Shown: positions 7,346-16,008 of the stretch, one piece after another
Layout of the letters: each line of letters opens with the position of its first letter
How positions within the stretch are numbered: the first letter of the stretch is position 1
NCBI RefSeq assembly: GCF_900142515.1
Contig: NZ_FRBC01000003.1
Coordinates: 130,432 to 194,431 of the forward strand
Origin: Pseudoselenomonas ruminantium
GTDB lineage: Bacteria > Bacillota > Negativicutes > Selenomonadales > Selenomonadaceae
Length of the DNA stretch: 64,000 nucleotides
Direction: 5' to 3'
Program-made: the position numbers and the translations under genes
Notes under the pieces: model-generated
What the model was told of the DNA's origin: nothing
Database searches by the model: none
The model's input: the letters and a program-made list of their open reading frames with translations, nothing else

Positions 7346-8797
7346 ATGGATGTGCGCATTGTCTATTATGTATTGGGACGGCTGGTGATGGCCGAAACGG
7401 TCACCATGTTCATCCCTTTTGCCATGGCACTCCTGAATCTGGAAAGCAGTATCCCAGGCTTTGCGGTGGCACTGGGGCTCAGTGCTTCTGTGGGGTTGCT
7501 GCTGCAGTCGAATGGACGTCAGCGCCATGCGGATCTTTCCTTGCGCGAGGGCATTGCCATCACGGGCTTTGGCTGGGCTATTGCCACGAGCCTGGGGATG
7601 CTGCCCTATGTGTGCGGAGGGTATCTCAATGCACTGGATGCGGTATTTGAAAGTATTTCCGGTTTTACAGGTACCGGTGCGACGGTGTTCAATACGCTGG
7701 AGGATCTGCCGCAGAGCATTCTCTTTTGGCGTATGATGACGCATTGGTTTGGGGGCTTGGGCATCATCGTCATTTTTATTGCCCTGTTGCCGCAGACCGG
7801 GCAAAGTACCATCTACATGTATAATGCAGAGACTACCGGGCCGACGGATGATCGGGTGCTGCCCCGCCTGCGGGATATGACCAAGGCTTTGTTCCAGATG
7901 TATATGCTCTTCACGGCTGTGGCTGCAGGGGTATATATGCTTTGCGGGCTCAGTTTCTATGAAGCTCTGACTCATTCTATGAGCACCATTGGTGCGGGCG
8001 GTTTTTCCACTTATGATGACAGTGCCATGCATTTTGACAGCCCTGCTTTTGAATGGTGCATGACCTTTTTCATGATTTTAGCGGGGGGGAACTTTGGCCT
8101 ATACTATCGTATCTGGCAGAAAGGGCCGGGGGTGATCAAGCGCAATTCGGAGTTTAAGGCTTATTTATGGATTTTAGGCTTGTCTATTTTGCTGATCTTC
8201 CTGAATATGATGGTCAAAATGGATATTGCGGCGGGAGATGCGCTGCGTTATGCGGCTTTTCAGGTAGGTTCGCTTTCAACGACAGGATTCGTGTCGGCTG
8301 ATTTTGAGCAATGGCCTCCCTTCAGCAAAGGGATTATCCTGCTGTTGATGATCTGCGGCGGCTGTGCTGGTTCTACGGCCAGTGGCGTGAAGGTGGTACG
8401 CATTTTGCTGCTCCTGAAAAATGCCTGGGGGGTCGTGCATCAGAAATTGTCCCCACGGCGGATTGTGGAGGTACGGCTCAACGGCAGCCGGGTCAATGAG
8501 GAGACCCTGCTGCGGGTAGGACAGTTCTTTTTTCTCTATATTTTCTTTATCGCTTTTTGGGCCTTGCTGTTGACGCTGGATGGACTGACGGTGTTTGATG
8601 CCATCGGGCTTAGTGTCAGCACCATGGGCAATATCGGCCCGGCTTTTGGGATTGCGGGGGCGACCTGCACCTATGCAGGGCTGTCGGTCTTCAGCAAAAG
8701 CATCCTGTGTATTTCCATGCTATTAGGGCGCCTGGAGATGTTTACGCTGTTGGTCATGTTGACGCCGGATTTTTGGCAGAAAGGGAATCGGTGGTAA
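7346..8797 (+). CDS. trkH: TrkH-family potassium transporter, copy 2
   Basis: A second TrkH of 483 residues starts 4 nt after copy 1 behind GAGGTGG. Filter regions read SGFTGTGATV, STIGAGGFST, GSLSTTGFVS and STMGNIGPA, and the signature GGCAGSTASGVK is present. The filters differ from copy 1, so it is an old paralogue rather than a recent duplication. It may form its own channel with the single TrkA, or respond to a different ion (Na/K) or affinity range. The annotation as TrkH family is firm; the division of labour is inference. Confidence 0.88.
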   Translation: MDVRIVYYVLGRLVMAETVTMFIPFAMALLNLESSIPGFAVALGLSASVGLLLQSNGRQRHADLSLREGIAITGFGWAIATSLGMLPYVCGGYLNALDAVFESISGFTGTGATVFNTLEDLPQSILFWRMMTHWFGGLGIIVIFIALLPQTGQSTIYMYNAETTGPTDDRVLPRLRDMTKALFQMYMLFTAVAAGVYMLCGLSFYEALTHSMSTIGAGGFSTYDDSAMHFDSPAFEWCMTFFMILAGGNFGLYYRIWQKGPGVIKRNSEFKAYLWILGLSILLIFLNMMVKMDIAAGDALRYAAFQVGSLSTTGFVSADFEQWPPFSKGIILLLMICGGCAGSTASGVKVVRILLLLKNAWGVVHQKLSPRRIVEVRLNGSRVNEETLLRVGQFFFLYIFFIAFWALLLTLDGLTVFDAIGLSVSTMGNIGPAFGIAGATCTYAGLSVFSKSILCISMLLGRLEMFTLLVMLTPDFWQKGNRW

Positions 8798-8803
8798 TGT
8801 CAT

Positions 8804-9751
8804 ATGGATATGATGGATAATTTCTGGGTGGCTCTGGGCGCTGTCGTTCCGTTGTTCACACTGCTCTTTATGGGGCTTATCATCAAACGCCTGCGCCTTA
8901 TGACGGAAACGGAGTTGGAGCATACCAATCGCATGGTCTTCAAGCTCTTCTTTTTCTGCATGATGTTCTATAATATCTACGTGACGGATCTGGCGCATAC
9001 GGTGCGGCCCAAACTCATGCTGTTCGGCGGTCTGGGCGTGTTGGCGGTATGCTTTCTGGCTACGGCGTTGGTCTGCTGGGGGGATAAGGACAACCGTCAT
9101 CGCGGAGCCATGATCCAGGCCATCTTCCGCAGCAATTTCGTATTGTTTGGCATTCCCATCGTGGGCAATATCTTCGGGGATTCAGCCTTGGCTATCCCCA
9201 CCATGATGATAGCGGTGATCGTGCCCATCTATAACGTGCTGGCGGTATTCATCCTGGAAACCTTCCGCGGGGGCAGATTCGCCTTGGGGAAGATCCTGCT
9301 GGGGATACTCAAAAATCCCATGATCATGGGGGCCATCATGGCTGTGATCCTGCGGCTCGTGGAGTTCCCTGTACCGAAGCCGGTGCTCAAGGGAATCGGT
9401 CAGGTGGCGGCGGCTACGACACCGGTAGCACTGATCATTCTCGGGGCGTCCTTCAAGGGGGGCAGTTTCCATAACCATCTACCCCAGCTGATCAGCTGTG
9501 TGGCGGCACGCTTGGTGATCGTGCCGGCAGTCACTTTGAGCCTGGCAATCTATCTGGGATTCCGGGATATTGAACTCGTCACGCTGTTGGCGGTATTTGC
9601 TTCTCCCTGTGCTGTGGCCAGCTTTGCGATGGCGCAGCAGATGGGCAGCGATGCGGATCTGGCGGGGAATTGCGTGGTTTATACCACGGCATTGTCCTGC
9701 CTGACGATTTTTGGCTGGGTATTCCTGTTGAAGACCTTAGGGCTCTTCTGA
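8804..9751 (+). CDS. AEC-family (auxin efflux carrier-like) transporter
   Basis: A 315-residue inner-membrane protein with about ten hydrophobic segments, matching the bile/arsenite/auxin-efflux fold of AEC carriers. Characteristic parts are an N-terminal VVPLFTLLFMGLIIK, a central FRSNFVLFGIPIVGN (family pattern RsNf.f.G.P) and a C-terminal ASPCAVASFAMAQQMG. Known relatives carry malate, malonate or other organic acids, but the substrate cannot be read here. It starts 6 nt after trkH copy 2 and shares its terminator, so potassium uptake may be coupled to an organic anion. ATG 8804 or the in-frame ATG 8810 could be the start. Confidence 0.82.
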   Translation: MDMMDNFWVALGAVVPLFTLLFMGLIIKRLRLMTETELEHTNRMVFKLFFFCMMFYNIYVTDLAHTVRPKLMLFGGLGVLAVCFLATALVCWGDKDNRHRGAMIQAIFRSNFVLFGIPIVGNIFGDSALAIPTMMIAVIVPIYNVLAVFILETFRGGRFALGKILLGILKNPMIMGAIMAVILRLVEFPVPKPVLKGIGQVAAATTPVALIILGASFKGGSFHNHLPQLISCVAARLVIVPAVTLSLAIYLGFRDIELVTLLAVFASPCAVASFAMAQQMGSDADLAGNCVVYTTALSCLTIFGWVFLLKTLGLF

Positions 9752-9788
9752 AATTTAACCTGAATTTAATCATTTTCTAAAGACTTTC

Positions 9789-9831
9789 AAAGGTTGACTA
9801 TGTATACTATGAACATAGTCAACCTTTTTTT
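9789..9831 (+). terminator. Terminator of the trk operon
   Basis: A perfect 15-bp stem (9789-9803 with 9813-9827), 9-nt loop and a run of seven T. It lies directly before the next gene and excludes an upstream start at 9794 for it. Confidence 0.88.
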
Positions 9832-9865
9832 AGTGGATGAATTCGTGCAGATAGGAGCGATAGAG

Positions 9866-10339
9866 ATGAAAAGCAAGAAATGGCAGAAATTTGTGGGCGG
9901 AGCGATGGCAGGTCTGATGAGCTTCAGCATCATAGGGACAACCCTGGCTGTGCCGGCTTATGCCGCCGGCTATGAATCCTCCTGGAGCGAAAGAGAGCAT
10001 CGTGAGGATGTGCATAAAGAAATGCGCCGCCATCAGGAAAAACAGGCTAAGCTTGAGCAGCAGCGCCGTGATGAGCAGGCCAGACATGAGGAAAAAGTCC
10101 GCCAGCTCAAGTACGAAAGAGAAAAGCATGAGCGGGAACAGCGTGAAAAAGAGCGCCGGGAAGCGTGGGAACGTGACCATCGTAAAAAGAGTGCCTATGA
10201 ACGTTACCGTGAAGCCCGAGAGCGGGAAGAAGCAGCAGAAGCCCAGCGCAAGCACGATCAGAAAGTGCAGACTAACCGGACGATTGCCGCCGCCGCCATC
10301 GGCGCAGTGGTAGGTGCAGTCATAGCGAAGAATAGCTGA
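9866..10339 (+). CDS. Secreted charged coiled-coil protein with glycine-zipper tail
   Basis: The family is not recognised. The 157-residue product begins with a signal peptide (hydrophobic stretch to about residue 34, likely cut after AYA). A long helix very rich in Arg, Glu, Lys, Gln and His follows (about 40-130), then a C-terminal hydrophobic Ala/Gly segment, IGAVVGAVIAKNS, that looks like a glycine zipper able to insert in a membrane. The mature form is probably periplasmic or attached to the outer membrane. The start at 9866 follows AGGAG. The tail is nearly identical to that of the small protein at 38113-38358, suggesting a shared function or location signal. Confidence 0.75.
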   Translation: MKSKKWQKFVGGAMAGLMSFSIIGTTLAVPAYAAGYESSWSEREHREDVHKEMRRHQEKQAKLEQQRRDEQARHEEKVRQLKYEREKHEREQREKERREAWERDHRKKSAYERYREAREREEAAEAQRKHDQKVQTNRTIAAAAIGAVVGAVIAKNS

Positions 10340-10374
10340 GATATTTATGACGTGGTGCATGAGACCAAGTGAAA

Positions 10375-10414
10375 ATTTCCCCACAGTATGATAAGGTCCA
10401 TACTGTGGGGAAAT
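10375..10414. terminator. Bidirectional terminator
   Basis: A perfect 16-bp stem (10375-10390 with 10399-10414) with an 8-nt loop, an A-run before it and a T-run (10416-10419) after it. It separates the convergent genes at 9866-10339 and 10418-11530. Confidence 0.88.
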
Positions 10415-10417
10415 CTT

Positions 10418-11530
10418 TTAGAGAACATCTTTTAATTTTTGTGCCAGATCATCACTAATGATCTGTTGAGCTTTCCAGGAGAAATGTAAATCATCCAGCC
10501 AAAACAAATCTTTTACAGCCGCTGGATCTCCATCTGTCAGAGACTGTTGCAAAATTTGTTCTGTATTGACCAGTAAATACTCTTTGGGCAAGGCATCCAG
10601 TTCCTGCATGGTTTTGTTGACTTGCCAATCAGGAGGAACATCTTTGATATAAGGATAATATACATCCGCTTTATTGGCGACAGGCATAAATACCAAAACA
10701 ATTCCCTGCTCCCGGCATAGTTCAGCAGCTGCATTGATATTGTTGTTGATATTTTTTATGGTTTGCTCACTGAAATGCACATTGGAATCTGGCAAGTGTA
10801 CGAGGAGTTTATCCTCCCAGCCTTCGTTGGAAAAGAGTGGCTGGGACAGGTTTAGGAGACCCACCTTATCATTAACGCGATAATCCTGAGGATGTCTTTG
10901 GTGATGAATCAAGGTTTTGACTACCTCCAGGTTAGATTTTATCATAATACCGGGAGCCAGCTTGTCTGCCGAGATTTCATTTTTGGTCTTGGTGGAGATC
11001 TTTCCCTGATTCTGTGCTTGTTTTAAACCAGATAAAGACAATGTGTATATCTGCATCTTGTCACTGCCAAACCGTTCCTCCATATTGGCGGCTAAAGATT
11101 CTAATATGATAACTTTAGGTTTTATCTTCGCCAATAGTCCGGTTTCCTGTAGACTATACATCATCTGTAAGGCGTTATTATAAGGCCTTGAGGGAACATT
11201 TAATATTTTCCAGCCATATGTAGAGCATAGATAATCCTGATAATAATTGCCTCCTGTACCATTGGAAAAAGAATCACCAATGGTCAGCACGTCAGCCTGT
11301 ATTGCTTCCAGGTTATCCATTACCTCCGGAAATTCGTAATGTTCTGTTGTATATTTTACAGGTTTAGTCTGGGATGGCGGGACATATACGCCCCCCATGC
11401 GCTTTAAATCTCCATGCGCATCTTGCCCATAAAAAATGTCTTTTGTATAACCTTGCCAAAGTACGATATTCAATAGAATGAACACACCCAGTACGCCTGC
11501 AATGAGCATACTAAATTTTCTTGAATTCAT
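10418..11530 (-). CDS. AlgJ/AlgX-like SGNH O-acetyltransferase or hydrolase
   Basis: A 370-residue protein with an N-terminal membrane anchor (about 10-28) and an extracytoplasmic SGNH/GDSL-type domain. GDSFSNG gives the catalytic Ser block, and DDLHFSWKAQQ near the C-terminus supplies the Asp-x-x-His. This combination is typical of AlgJ/AlgX-type proteins that work with an MBOAT partner to acetylate a polysaccharide outside the membrane. The MBOAT gene is 15 nt upstream on the same strand. The start is ATG 11530 (GTG 11533 is possible), after AAAGGA. No polysaccharide synthesis genes are nearby, so the acetylated polymer is unknown. Confidence 0.75.
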   Translation of the reverse strand: MNSRKFSMLIAGVLGVFILLNIVLWQGYTKDIFYGQDAHGDLKRMGGVYVPPSQTKPVKYTTEHYEFPEVMDNLEAIQADVLTIGDSFSNGTGGNYYQDYLCSTYGWKILNVPSRPYNNALQMMYSLQETGLLAKIKPKVIILESLAANMEERFGSDKMQIYTLSLSGLKQAQNQGKISTKTKNEISADKLAPGIMIKSNLEVVKTLIHHQRHPQDYRVNDKVGLLNLSQPLFSNEGWEDKLLVHLPDSNVHFSEQTIKNINNNINAAAELCREQGIVLVFMPVANKADVYYPYIKDVPPDWQVNKTMQELDALPKEYLLVNTEQILQQSLTDGDPAAVKDLFWLDDLHFSWKAQQIISDDLAQKLKDVL

Positions 11531-11545
11531 CACGAAATCCTTTCC

Positions 11546-12934
11546 TCAAAATTGGAAATATAGAAAATCCGATATATGGGAGAAAAAGTATAGCGAAACT
11601 ACTCCCAATACAATGCACATAACTGCCCATTTTATGTTCGGCTTGAAATACCGTTCAACCAATCTTTGGGCACTAGGACAAAACATAAGCAACAATGTGA
11701 ATGCTATCAGCATACGTATACGCACACCGGTAGGCCCATGAAGAGAAAAGCCTGCTGCCCAGTTTTGGATATCAAACATTGTGGACAGAATGATCAGTGC
11801 CTGTCCTACACTATCGGCTCGGAAAAATACCCAAGCCACCATTACGGCGCCAAAAGTAAGTGGCCACGAAAAAATCTTTGGCAATGCGTTTCCCATACTG
11901 CGCCACCAATGATTTATTACCAAAAATAGCCCGTGAAGGCCACCCCAAAGTACGTAGGTCCATCCTGCTCCATGCCACAAACCAATCAGCAGCATACTTA
12001 CCATGAGATTACGCAACTTCTTGGGCAGTCCATGTCTGTTTCCGCCCAAAGGAATATAAAGGTAATTTTTTACCCATACGCCCAAGGTCATATGCCAGCG
12101 CCGCCAAAAGTCGATAATGTTAGCAGCTTGATAGGGTGAATCGAAATTTCTGGGCAAGCGTAAATTGAACATCAGGCCCAAGCCAATGGCCATTTCCGAA
12201 TAAGCGGAAAAATCAAAGTACAGCTGGAAACTATAACCTAATGCTGCAAACCACGCTTCGATGGGCAGCAAACTATCTGGACGGGAAAAATATTCATTCA
12301 CCCATGGTGCAAGGCTGTCCGCTATGGCTACCTTCTTAAATAAACCAAAAATAAAAAGGGTCAGGCCTTGTGCGATATTATCATAATTCAGGTGATAGGT
12401 ACGCTGTGACTGGAACTGAGGGATCATTTCACGGTGATGTATAATAGGCCCTGCAATCAGATGCGGGAAAATGGTTACAAATTCACAATATGAGGCAAAG
12501 CCGGTCGATGCTGCATCACCACGATACATATCGATTAAGTAGGCCGCTTGGGTAAAGGTGAAAAAAGAAATGCCTAAAGGCAGTACAATATCTGGGATGG
12601 AAAATAGCGCTGTTCCGAATACGTCATTTACGGTAGTCAGGAAAAAACCTGTATACTTATAGTAGCCCAATAGTGCAAAATCGCCCAATAGTCCGGCTGT
12701 TAGCCAGAGTTTTGAATTTTCTTTGGAAACAATAAATTGTCCAATTATATAATTGAAACAAATAGATAACACCAACAAGGGAACATAACGGATATCCCAA
12801 TAACCATAAAAGAGCAGCGATGCGCCGATGATCCAATACATACCCCATTTCCATAACCGCTGGCCAATCCAGTAATATGTGATAAAGACAATGGGCAGGA
12901 AAAATATTATGAACTCGTAGCTATTAAAAAGCAT
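11546..12934 (-). CDS. MBOAT-family O-acyltransferase, AlgI/DltB-like
   Basis: A 462-residue multi-pass membrane protein that moves acyl groups, usually acetyl, across the inner membrane for transfer to a cell-surface polymer. MBOAT features include FFTFTQAAYLIDMYRGD, the conserved DFWRRWHMTLGVWVKNYLYI region and the catalytic His in LIGLWHGAGWTYVLWGGLHG. ATG 12934 is chosen because GGGAGG lies 7 nt upstream; a TTG at 12940 is too close to it. It is the first gene of a two-gene operon with the SGNH protein. The length and the SGNH partner fit AlgI better than DltB. Confidence 0.88.
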   Translation of the reverse strand: MLFNSYEFIIFFLPIVFITYYWIGQRLWKWGMYWIIGASLLFYGYWDIRYVPLLVLSICFNYIIGQFIVSKENSKLWLTAGLLGDFALLGYYKYTGFFLTTVNDVFGTALFSIPDIVLPLGISFFTFTQAAYLIDMYRGDAASTGFASYCEFVTIFPHLIAGPIIHHREMIPQFQSQRTYHLNYDNIAQGLTLFIFGLFKKVAIADSLAPWVNEYFSRPDSLLPIEAWFAALGYSFQLYFDFSAYSEMAIGLGLMFNLRLPRNFDSPYQAANIIDFWRRWHMTLGVWVKNYLYIPLGGNRHGLPKKLRNLMVSMLLIGLWHGAGWTYVLWGGLHGLFLVINHWWRSMGNALPKIFSWPLTFGAVMVAWVFFRADSVGQALIILSTMFDIQNWAAGFSLHGPTGVRIRMLIAFTLLLMFCPSAQRLVERYFKPNIKWAVMCIVLGVVSLYFFSHISDFLYFQF

Positions 12935-12963
12935 TATCAAACCTCCCTTAAAAATGCATTTTT

Positions 12964-12993
12964 ATCATACTACAAATACCCCTCCCCGGACAA
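12964..12993 (-). promoter_or_regulatory. Promoter of the MBOAT operon
   Basis: On the minus strand TTGTCC (12993-12988) and TATGAT (12969-12964) are 18 bp apart. The 11-mer AAGACATTTGT at 12992-13002 (plus-strand sense) overlaps the -35 box and recurs at 37953 and 61970. Confidence 0.6.
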
Positions 12994-13002
12994 GACATTT
13001 GT

Positions 13003-13142
13003 TCGCTATGAAAAAATTGCGAGTCAAGTGTCTAAGAAGTTGTTTCTCTCGTATCTGGTAAATATATGGATTACTGTTTCTTTGTGACGAAGAAATAGTA
13101 ATAGAAAATTGTGTCCGAACAAAAATAAAGGATAAGAATCTA
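13003..13142. other. Divergent spacer between MBOAT and ytfQ promoters
   Basis: AT-rich non-coding spacer. A 112-codon minus-strand frame crosses it and the ytfQ leader but has no ribosome binding site or motif. No repeat or structured RNA was recognised. Confidence 0.45.
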
Positions 13143-13171
13143 TTGACAAAACGCGATTAAAAGAGTATTGT
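13143..13171 (+). promoter_or_regulatory. Promoter of the sugar ABC importer
   Basis: TTGACA at 13143-13148 and TATTGT at 13166-13171 are 17 bp apart. The leader before ytfQ is over 200 nt and starts with a small hairpin, GCAGATA (13177-13183) with TATCTGC (13212-13218). Confidence 0.65.
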
Positions 13172-13395
13172 ATATAGCAGATAAGGTTGTGATGCAGCGG
13201 GGACATGTTGATATCTGCAAATAATAGTCTGACTTTTGCCAAAAGACTATATTGTGTGCAATTTAAAATGTGCACGAGAACAGAATGTAACATTGCCCGC
13301 AAGCCTGAGCCGAAAAGAGTCGCAAAGGGGGCGGGGGAAGAGATTGGCGCAGGACATCGCAAACGGAATCATGATGTAGCAAAGGAGACGATGAG

Positions 13396-14415
13396 ATGAA
13401 AAAGCTCATAGCATTATTACTAGCAAGCGTTATGATGATTGTGGCTGCCGGCTGCGGCGGCGGTGAACAGGCCAAAGATAATGGCAAGTCCGCTGGCGGC
13501 GATAAGAAGATTACCATGGGCTTCTCCCAGATCGGAGCGGAATCCGAATGGAGAACAGCCAACACGGAATCCATCAAGAAAGCAGCTGAAGAAGCCGGTA
13601 TCAACCTACAGTTCTCGGATGCCCAGCAGAAACAGGAAAATCAGATCAAAGCAATCCGCTCTTTCATCGCTCAGGGCGTTGATATCATCGCTTTCGTTCC
13701 CATCGTGGAAACCGGTTGGGATACGGTGCTGAAAGAAGCCAAAGATGCCAAGATTCCCGTAGTGGTCGTTGACCGCGATGTGAAGCTGGCTGATGACAGC
13801 CTCTATGTGGCTAAGATTGGTACGGACTCCGTAAAAGAAGGCAACAATGTCTTCAAATGGATTGACGAATACATGACCAAAGAGAAAAAGACTCCGCGTG
13901 ATGGCGGCAGCCAGTACAACGTAGTCGTTCTCGAAGGCACGGTTGGTTCTTCTGTAGCTATCCGCCGTCAGGAAGGCTTCAAAGATGCTATGGCTAAGTC
14001 CCCGAATGCTTCCAAGTACAACATCCTCGCCTCCCAGACTGGTGAGTTCACCCGTCAGAAAGGCCAGGAAGTCATGGAATCTTTCCTCAAATCCTATGGC
14101 CCGAAAATCGACATCCTCTTTGCACATAACGACGATATGGCTCTTGGCGCAATCCAGGCAATCGAAAAAGCTGGCCTCAAACCTGGCAAGGACATCACCA
14201 TCATTTCTATCGATGGCGTGAAAGGCATGTTCCAGGCTATGATCGAAGGCAAAGCAAACTGCACCGTAGAATGCAACCCGCTTCAGGGCAAGCTCCTGAT
14301 GGAAACGGCTAAGAAGATCCTGGCCGGTGAAAAGGTTGACAAACTGGTTTACGTTGACGAAGGTGTATTCCCTGCTGATGTAGCAGAAAAGACCCTGCCG
14401 GAACGCAAATACTAA
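13396..14415 (+). CDS. ytfQ: Sugar ABC transporter substrate-binding lipoprotein (YtfQ-like)
   Basis: A periplasm-facing binding protein of the ribose/galactose type. The signal peptide ends in lipobox VAAGC, with Cys20 as the lipidated residue, followed by a Gly/Asp/Lys-rich linker. The body is close to YtfQ, the galactofuranose-binding protein of enteric bacteria: GFSQIGAESEWRTANTESIK near the start, then QQKQENQIKAIRSFIAQGVD and ETGWDTVLKEAKDAKIPVV. It has 339 residues and GGAGACGATGAG before the ATG. The following genes supply an ATPase and two permeases, as in ytfQRT-yjfF. Galactofuranose or another furanose sugar is the likely ligand; ribose is the alternative. Confidence 0.85.
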   Translation: MKKLIALLLASVMMIVAAGCGGGEQAKDNGKSAGGDKKITMGFSQIGAESEWRTANTESIKKAAEEAGINLQFSDAQQKQENQIKAIRSFIAQGVDIIAFVPIVETGWDTVLKEAKDAKIPVVVVDRDVKLADDSLYVAKIGTDSVKEGNNVFKWIDEYMTKEKKTPRDGGSQYNVVVLEGTVGSSVAIRRQEGFKDAMAKSPNASKYNILASQTGEFTRQKGQEVMESFLKSYGPKIDILFAHNDDMALGAIQAIEKAGLKPGKDITIISIDGVKGMFQAMIEGKANCTVECNPLQGKLLMETAKKILAGEKVDKLVYVDEGVFPADVAEKTLPERKY

Positions 14416-14499
14416 GATTTTCAAAATCCAATGCAAGCCGTGCCCGTACAGCGTATGTGTGCGGACGCGGCTTTATTCTTGCAACAAGGAGTGACAGTT

Positions 14500-16008
14500 A
14501 TGGCACAGGCACTGCTGGAAATGCGGCATATCACCAAGGAATTCCCCGGGGTGCGGGCGCTGTCCAATGTGGACTTTACCCTGCATGCCGGCGAGATCCA
14601 CTCCCTGATGGGGGAAAATGGTGCCGGGAAATCCACTTTGGTAAAGGTGCTTACCGGCGTATATCCCCGGGATGGCGGCACGGTGTTCCTGAATGGCAAG
14701 GCCATCAATCCCAAGACCCCGAAGGATGCGCAGGACACCGGTATCTCCACCGTTTATCAGGAAGTCAATCTCTGTTCCAACCTTACCGTGGCTGAAAATA
14801 TCTTTATCGGCCGTGAACCGAGAAAGTTCGGCATGATTGACTGGAAGACCATCAATCGGCGGGCGGAGGAACTCTTAGCTAAACTTGACGTACATATAGA
14901 CGTGACCAAGACGCTCGATAACTATTCTGTGGCCTTGCAGCAGATGATTGCCATTGCCCGGGCCGTGGATGTGGATGCAAAGATCCTGATTCTGGACGAG
15001 CCGACTTCTTCCCTGAATGAGGAGGAAACGGCACATTTATTCAAGATTATGCGGCAGCTGCAGAAGCAGGGCCTGGGTATCATCTTTATTTCTCATTTCC
15101 TCGACCAGATCTATGAAATCTGTGACCATATCACGGTATTGCGCAATGGTGAGCTCGTAGGTTCCTATGAAACGGCCAAATTGCCCCGTCTGGAACTCAT
15201 TGCCAAGATGGTGGGCAAGGACCTCAACGAAGTCAGGGACATGGATAATTTTGCTGAAAAAAGCGTGCCCAGTGAGGAAGTATTCCTCGATGCCAAGGGC
15301 ATTGGCGCCGTGGGCAAGCTCAATGAGGTGGATGTGCAGATCCACAAGGGCGAGGTTATCGGCTTTGCCGGGCTCTTAGGCTCCGGCCGCACGGAAACGG
15401 CAGAACTCTTGTTCGGCATCAACGAGATCAACAAGGGTTCCCTGTCCATCAACGGCAAGCAGCTCCATCTGAAGAACCCTATGGATGCCATGGAGCAGAA
15501 AATCGGCTTCTGCCCGGAGGACAGAAAGCTCTCGGGCATTATCGGGGATTTGTCGGTGCGGGAGAACATCATCCTCGCCATGCAGGCAAAAGACGGAATT
15601 CTTCGTCACATTCCCTATGAGGAACAGGTGAAGATTGCCGATGACTGTATCAAGCTTCTGCGCATCAAGGTTTCCAGCCGGGAACAGCTTGTCAAGAACC
15701 TCTCGGGCGGCAACCAGCAGAAGGTCATCATCGCCCGTTGGCTGGCCACCCAGCCCGACCTTTTGATTCTCGATGAGCCCACACGTGGCATTGATGTGGG
15801 CACCAAGACCGAGATCCAGAAGATGGCGATTTCGCTGGCCAAGAAGAAGGGCATGGCCGTGGTGTTCATTTCCTCGGAAATGGATGAGATGGTGCGTACC
15901 TGCACGAAACTGGTGGTGATGCGCGACCGCCGCAAGGTGGCCGAGCTTACCGGTTCTGATATTAGTTCCGATGGCGTGATGAAGGCCATAGCAGGAGGTG
16001 CAGCCTGA
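14500..16008 (+). CDS. ytfR: Sugar ABC transporter ATP-binding protein (YtfR-like)
   Basis: A 502-residue cytoplasmic ATPase with two ABC domains in one chain, as in RbsA/MglA/YtfR. The first Walker A is GENGAGKST at residues 38-46, and LILDEPTSSL is its Walker B. The second half carries GLLGSGRTETAELL, a degenerate Walker A usual for this class, then the signature LSGGNQQKV and LILDEPTRGID. The start at 14500 is fixed by AAGGAG; upstream codons in the same frame lack a binding site. It lies 84 nt after ytfQ and overlaps the permease gene by one base. Confidence 0.92.
   Translation: MAQALLEMRHITKEFPGVRALSNVDFTLHAGEIHSLMGENGAGKSTLVKVLTGVYPRDGGTVFLNGKAINPKTPKDAQDTGISTVYQEVNLCSNLTVAENIFIGREPRKFGMIDWKTINRRAEELLAKLDVHIDVTKTLDNYSVALQQMIAIARAVDVDAKILILDEPTSSLNEEETAHLFKIMRQLQKQGLGIIFISHFLDQIYEICDHITVLRNGELVGSYETAKLPRLELIAKMVGKDLNEVRDMDNFAEKSVPSEEVFLDAKGIGAVGKLNEVDVQIHKGEVIGFAGLLGSGRTETAELLFGINEINKGSLSINGKQLHLKNPMDAMEQKIGFCPEDRKLSGIIGDLSVRENIILAMQAKDGILRHIPYEEQVKIADDCIKLLRIKVSSREQLVKNLSGGNQQKVIIARWLATQPDLLILDEPTRGIDVGTKTEIQKMAISLAKKKGMAVVFISSEMDEMVRTCTKLVVMRDRRKVAELTGSDISSDGVMKAIAGGAA

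Noticed and set aside
13024-13362. 112-codon minus-strand frame upstream of ytfQ
   Set aside because: It crosses the ytfQ promoter and leader, lacks a binding site and has no motif.
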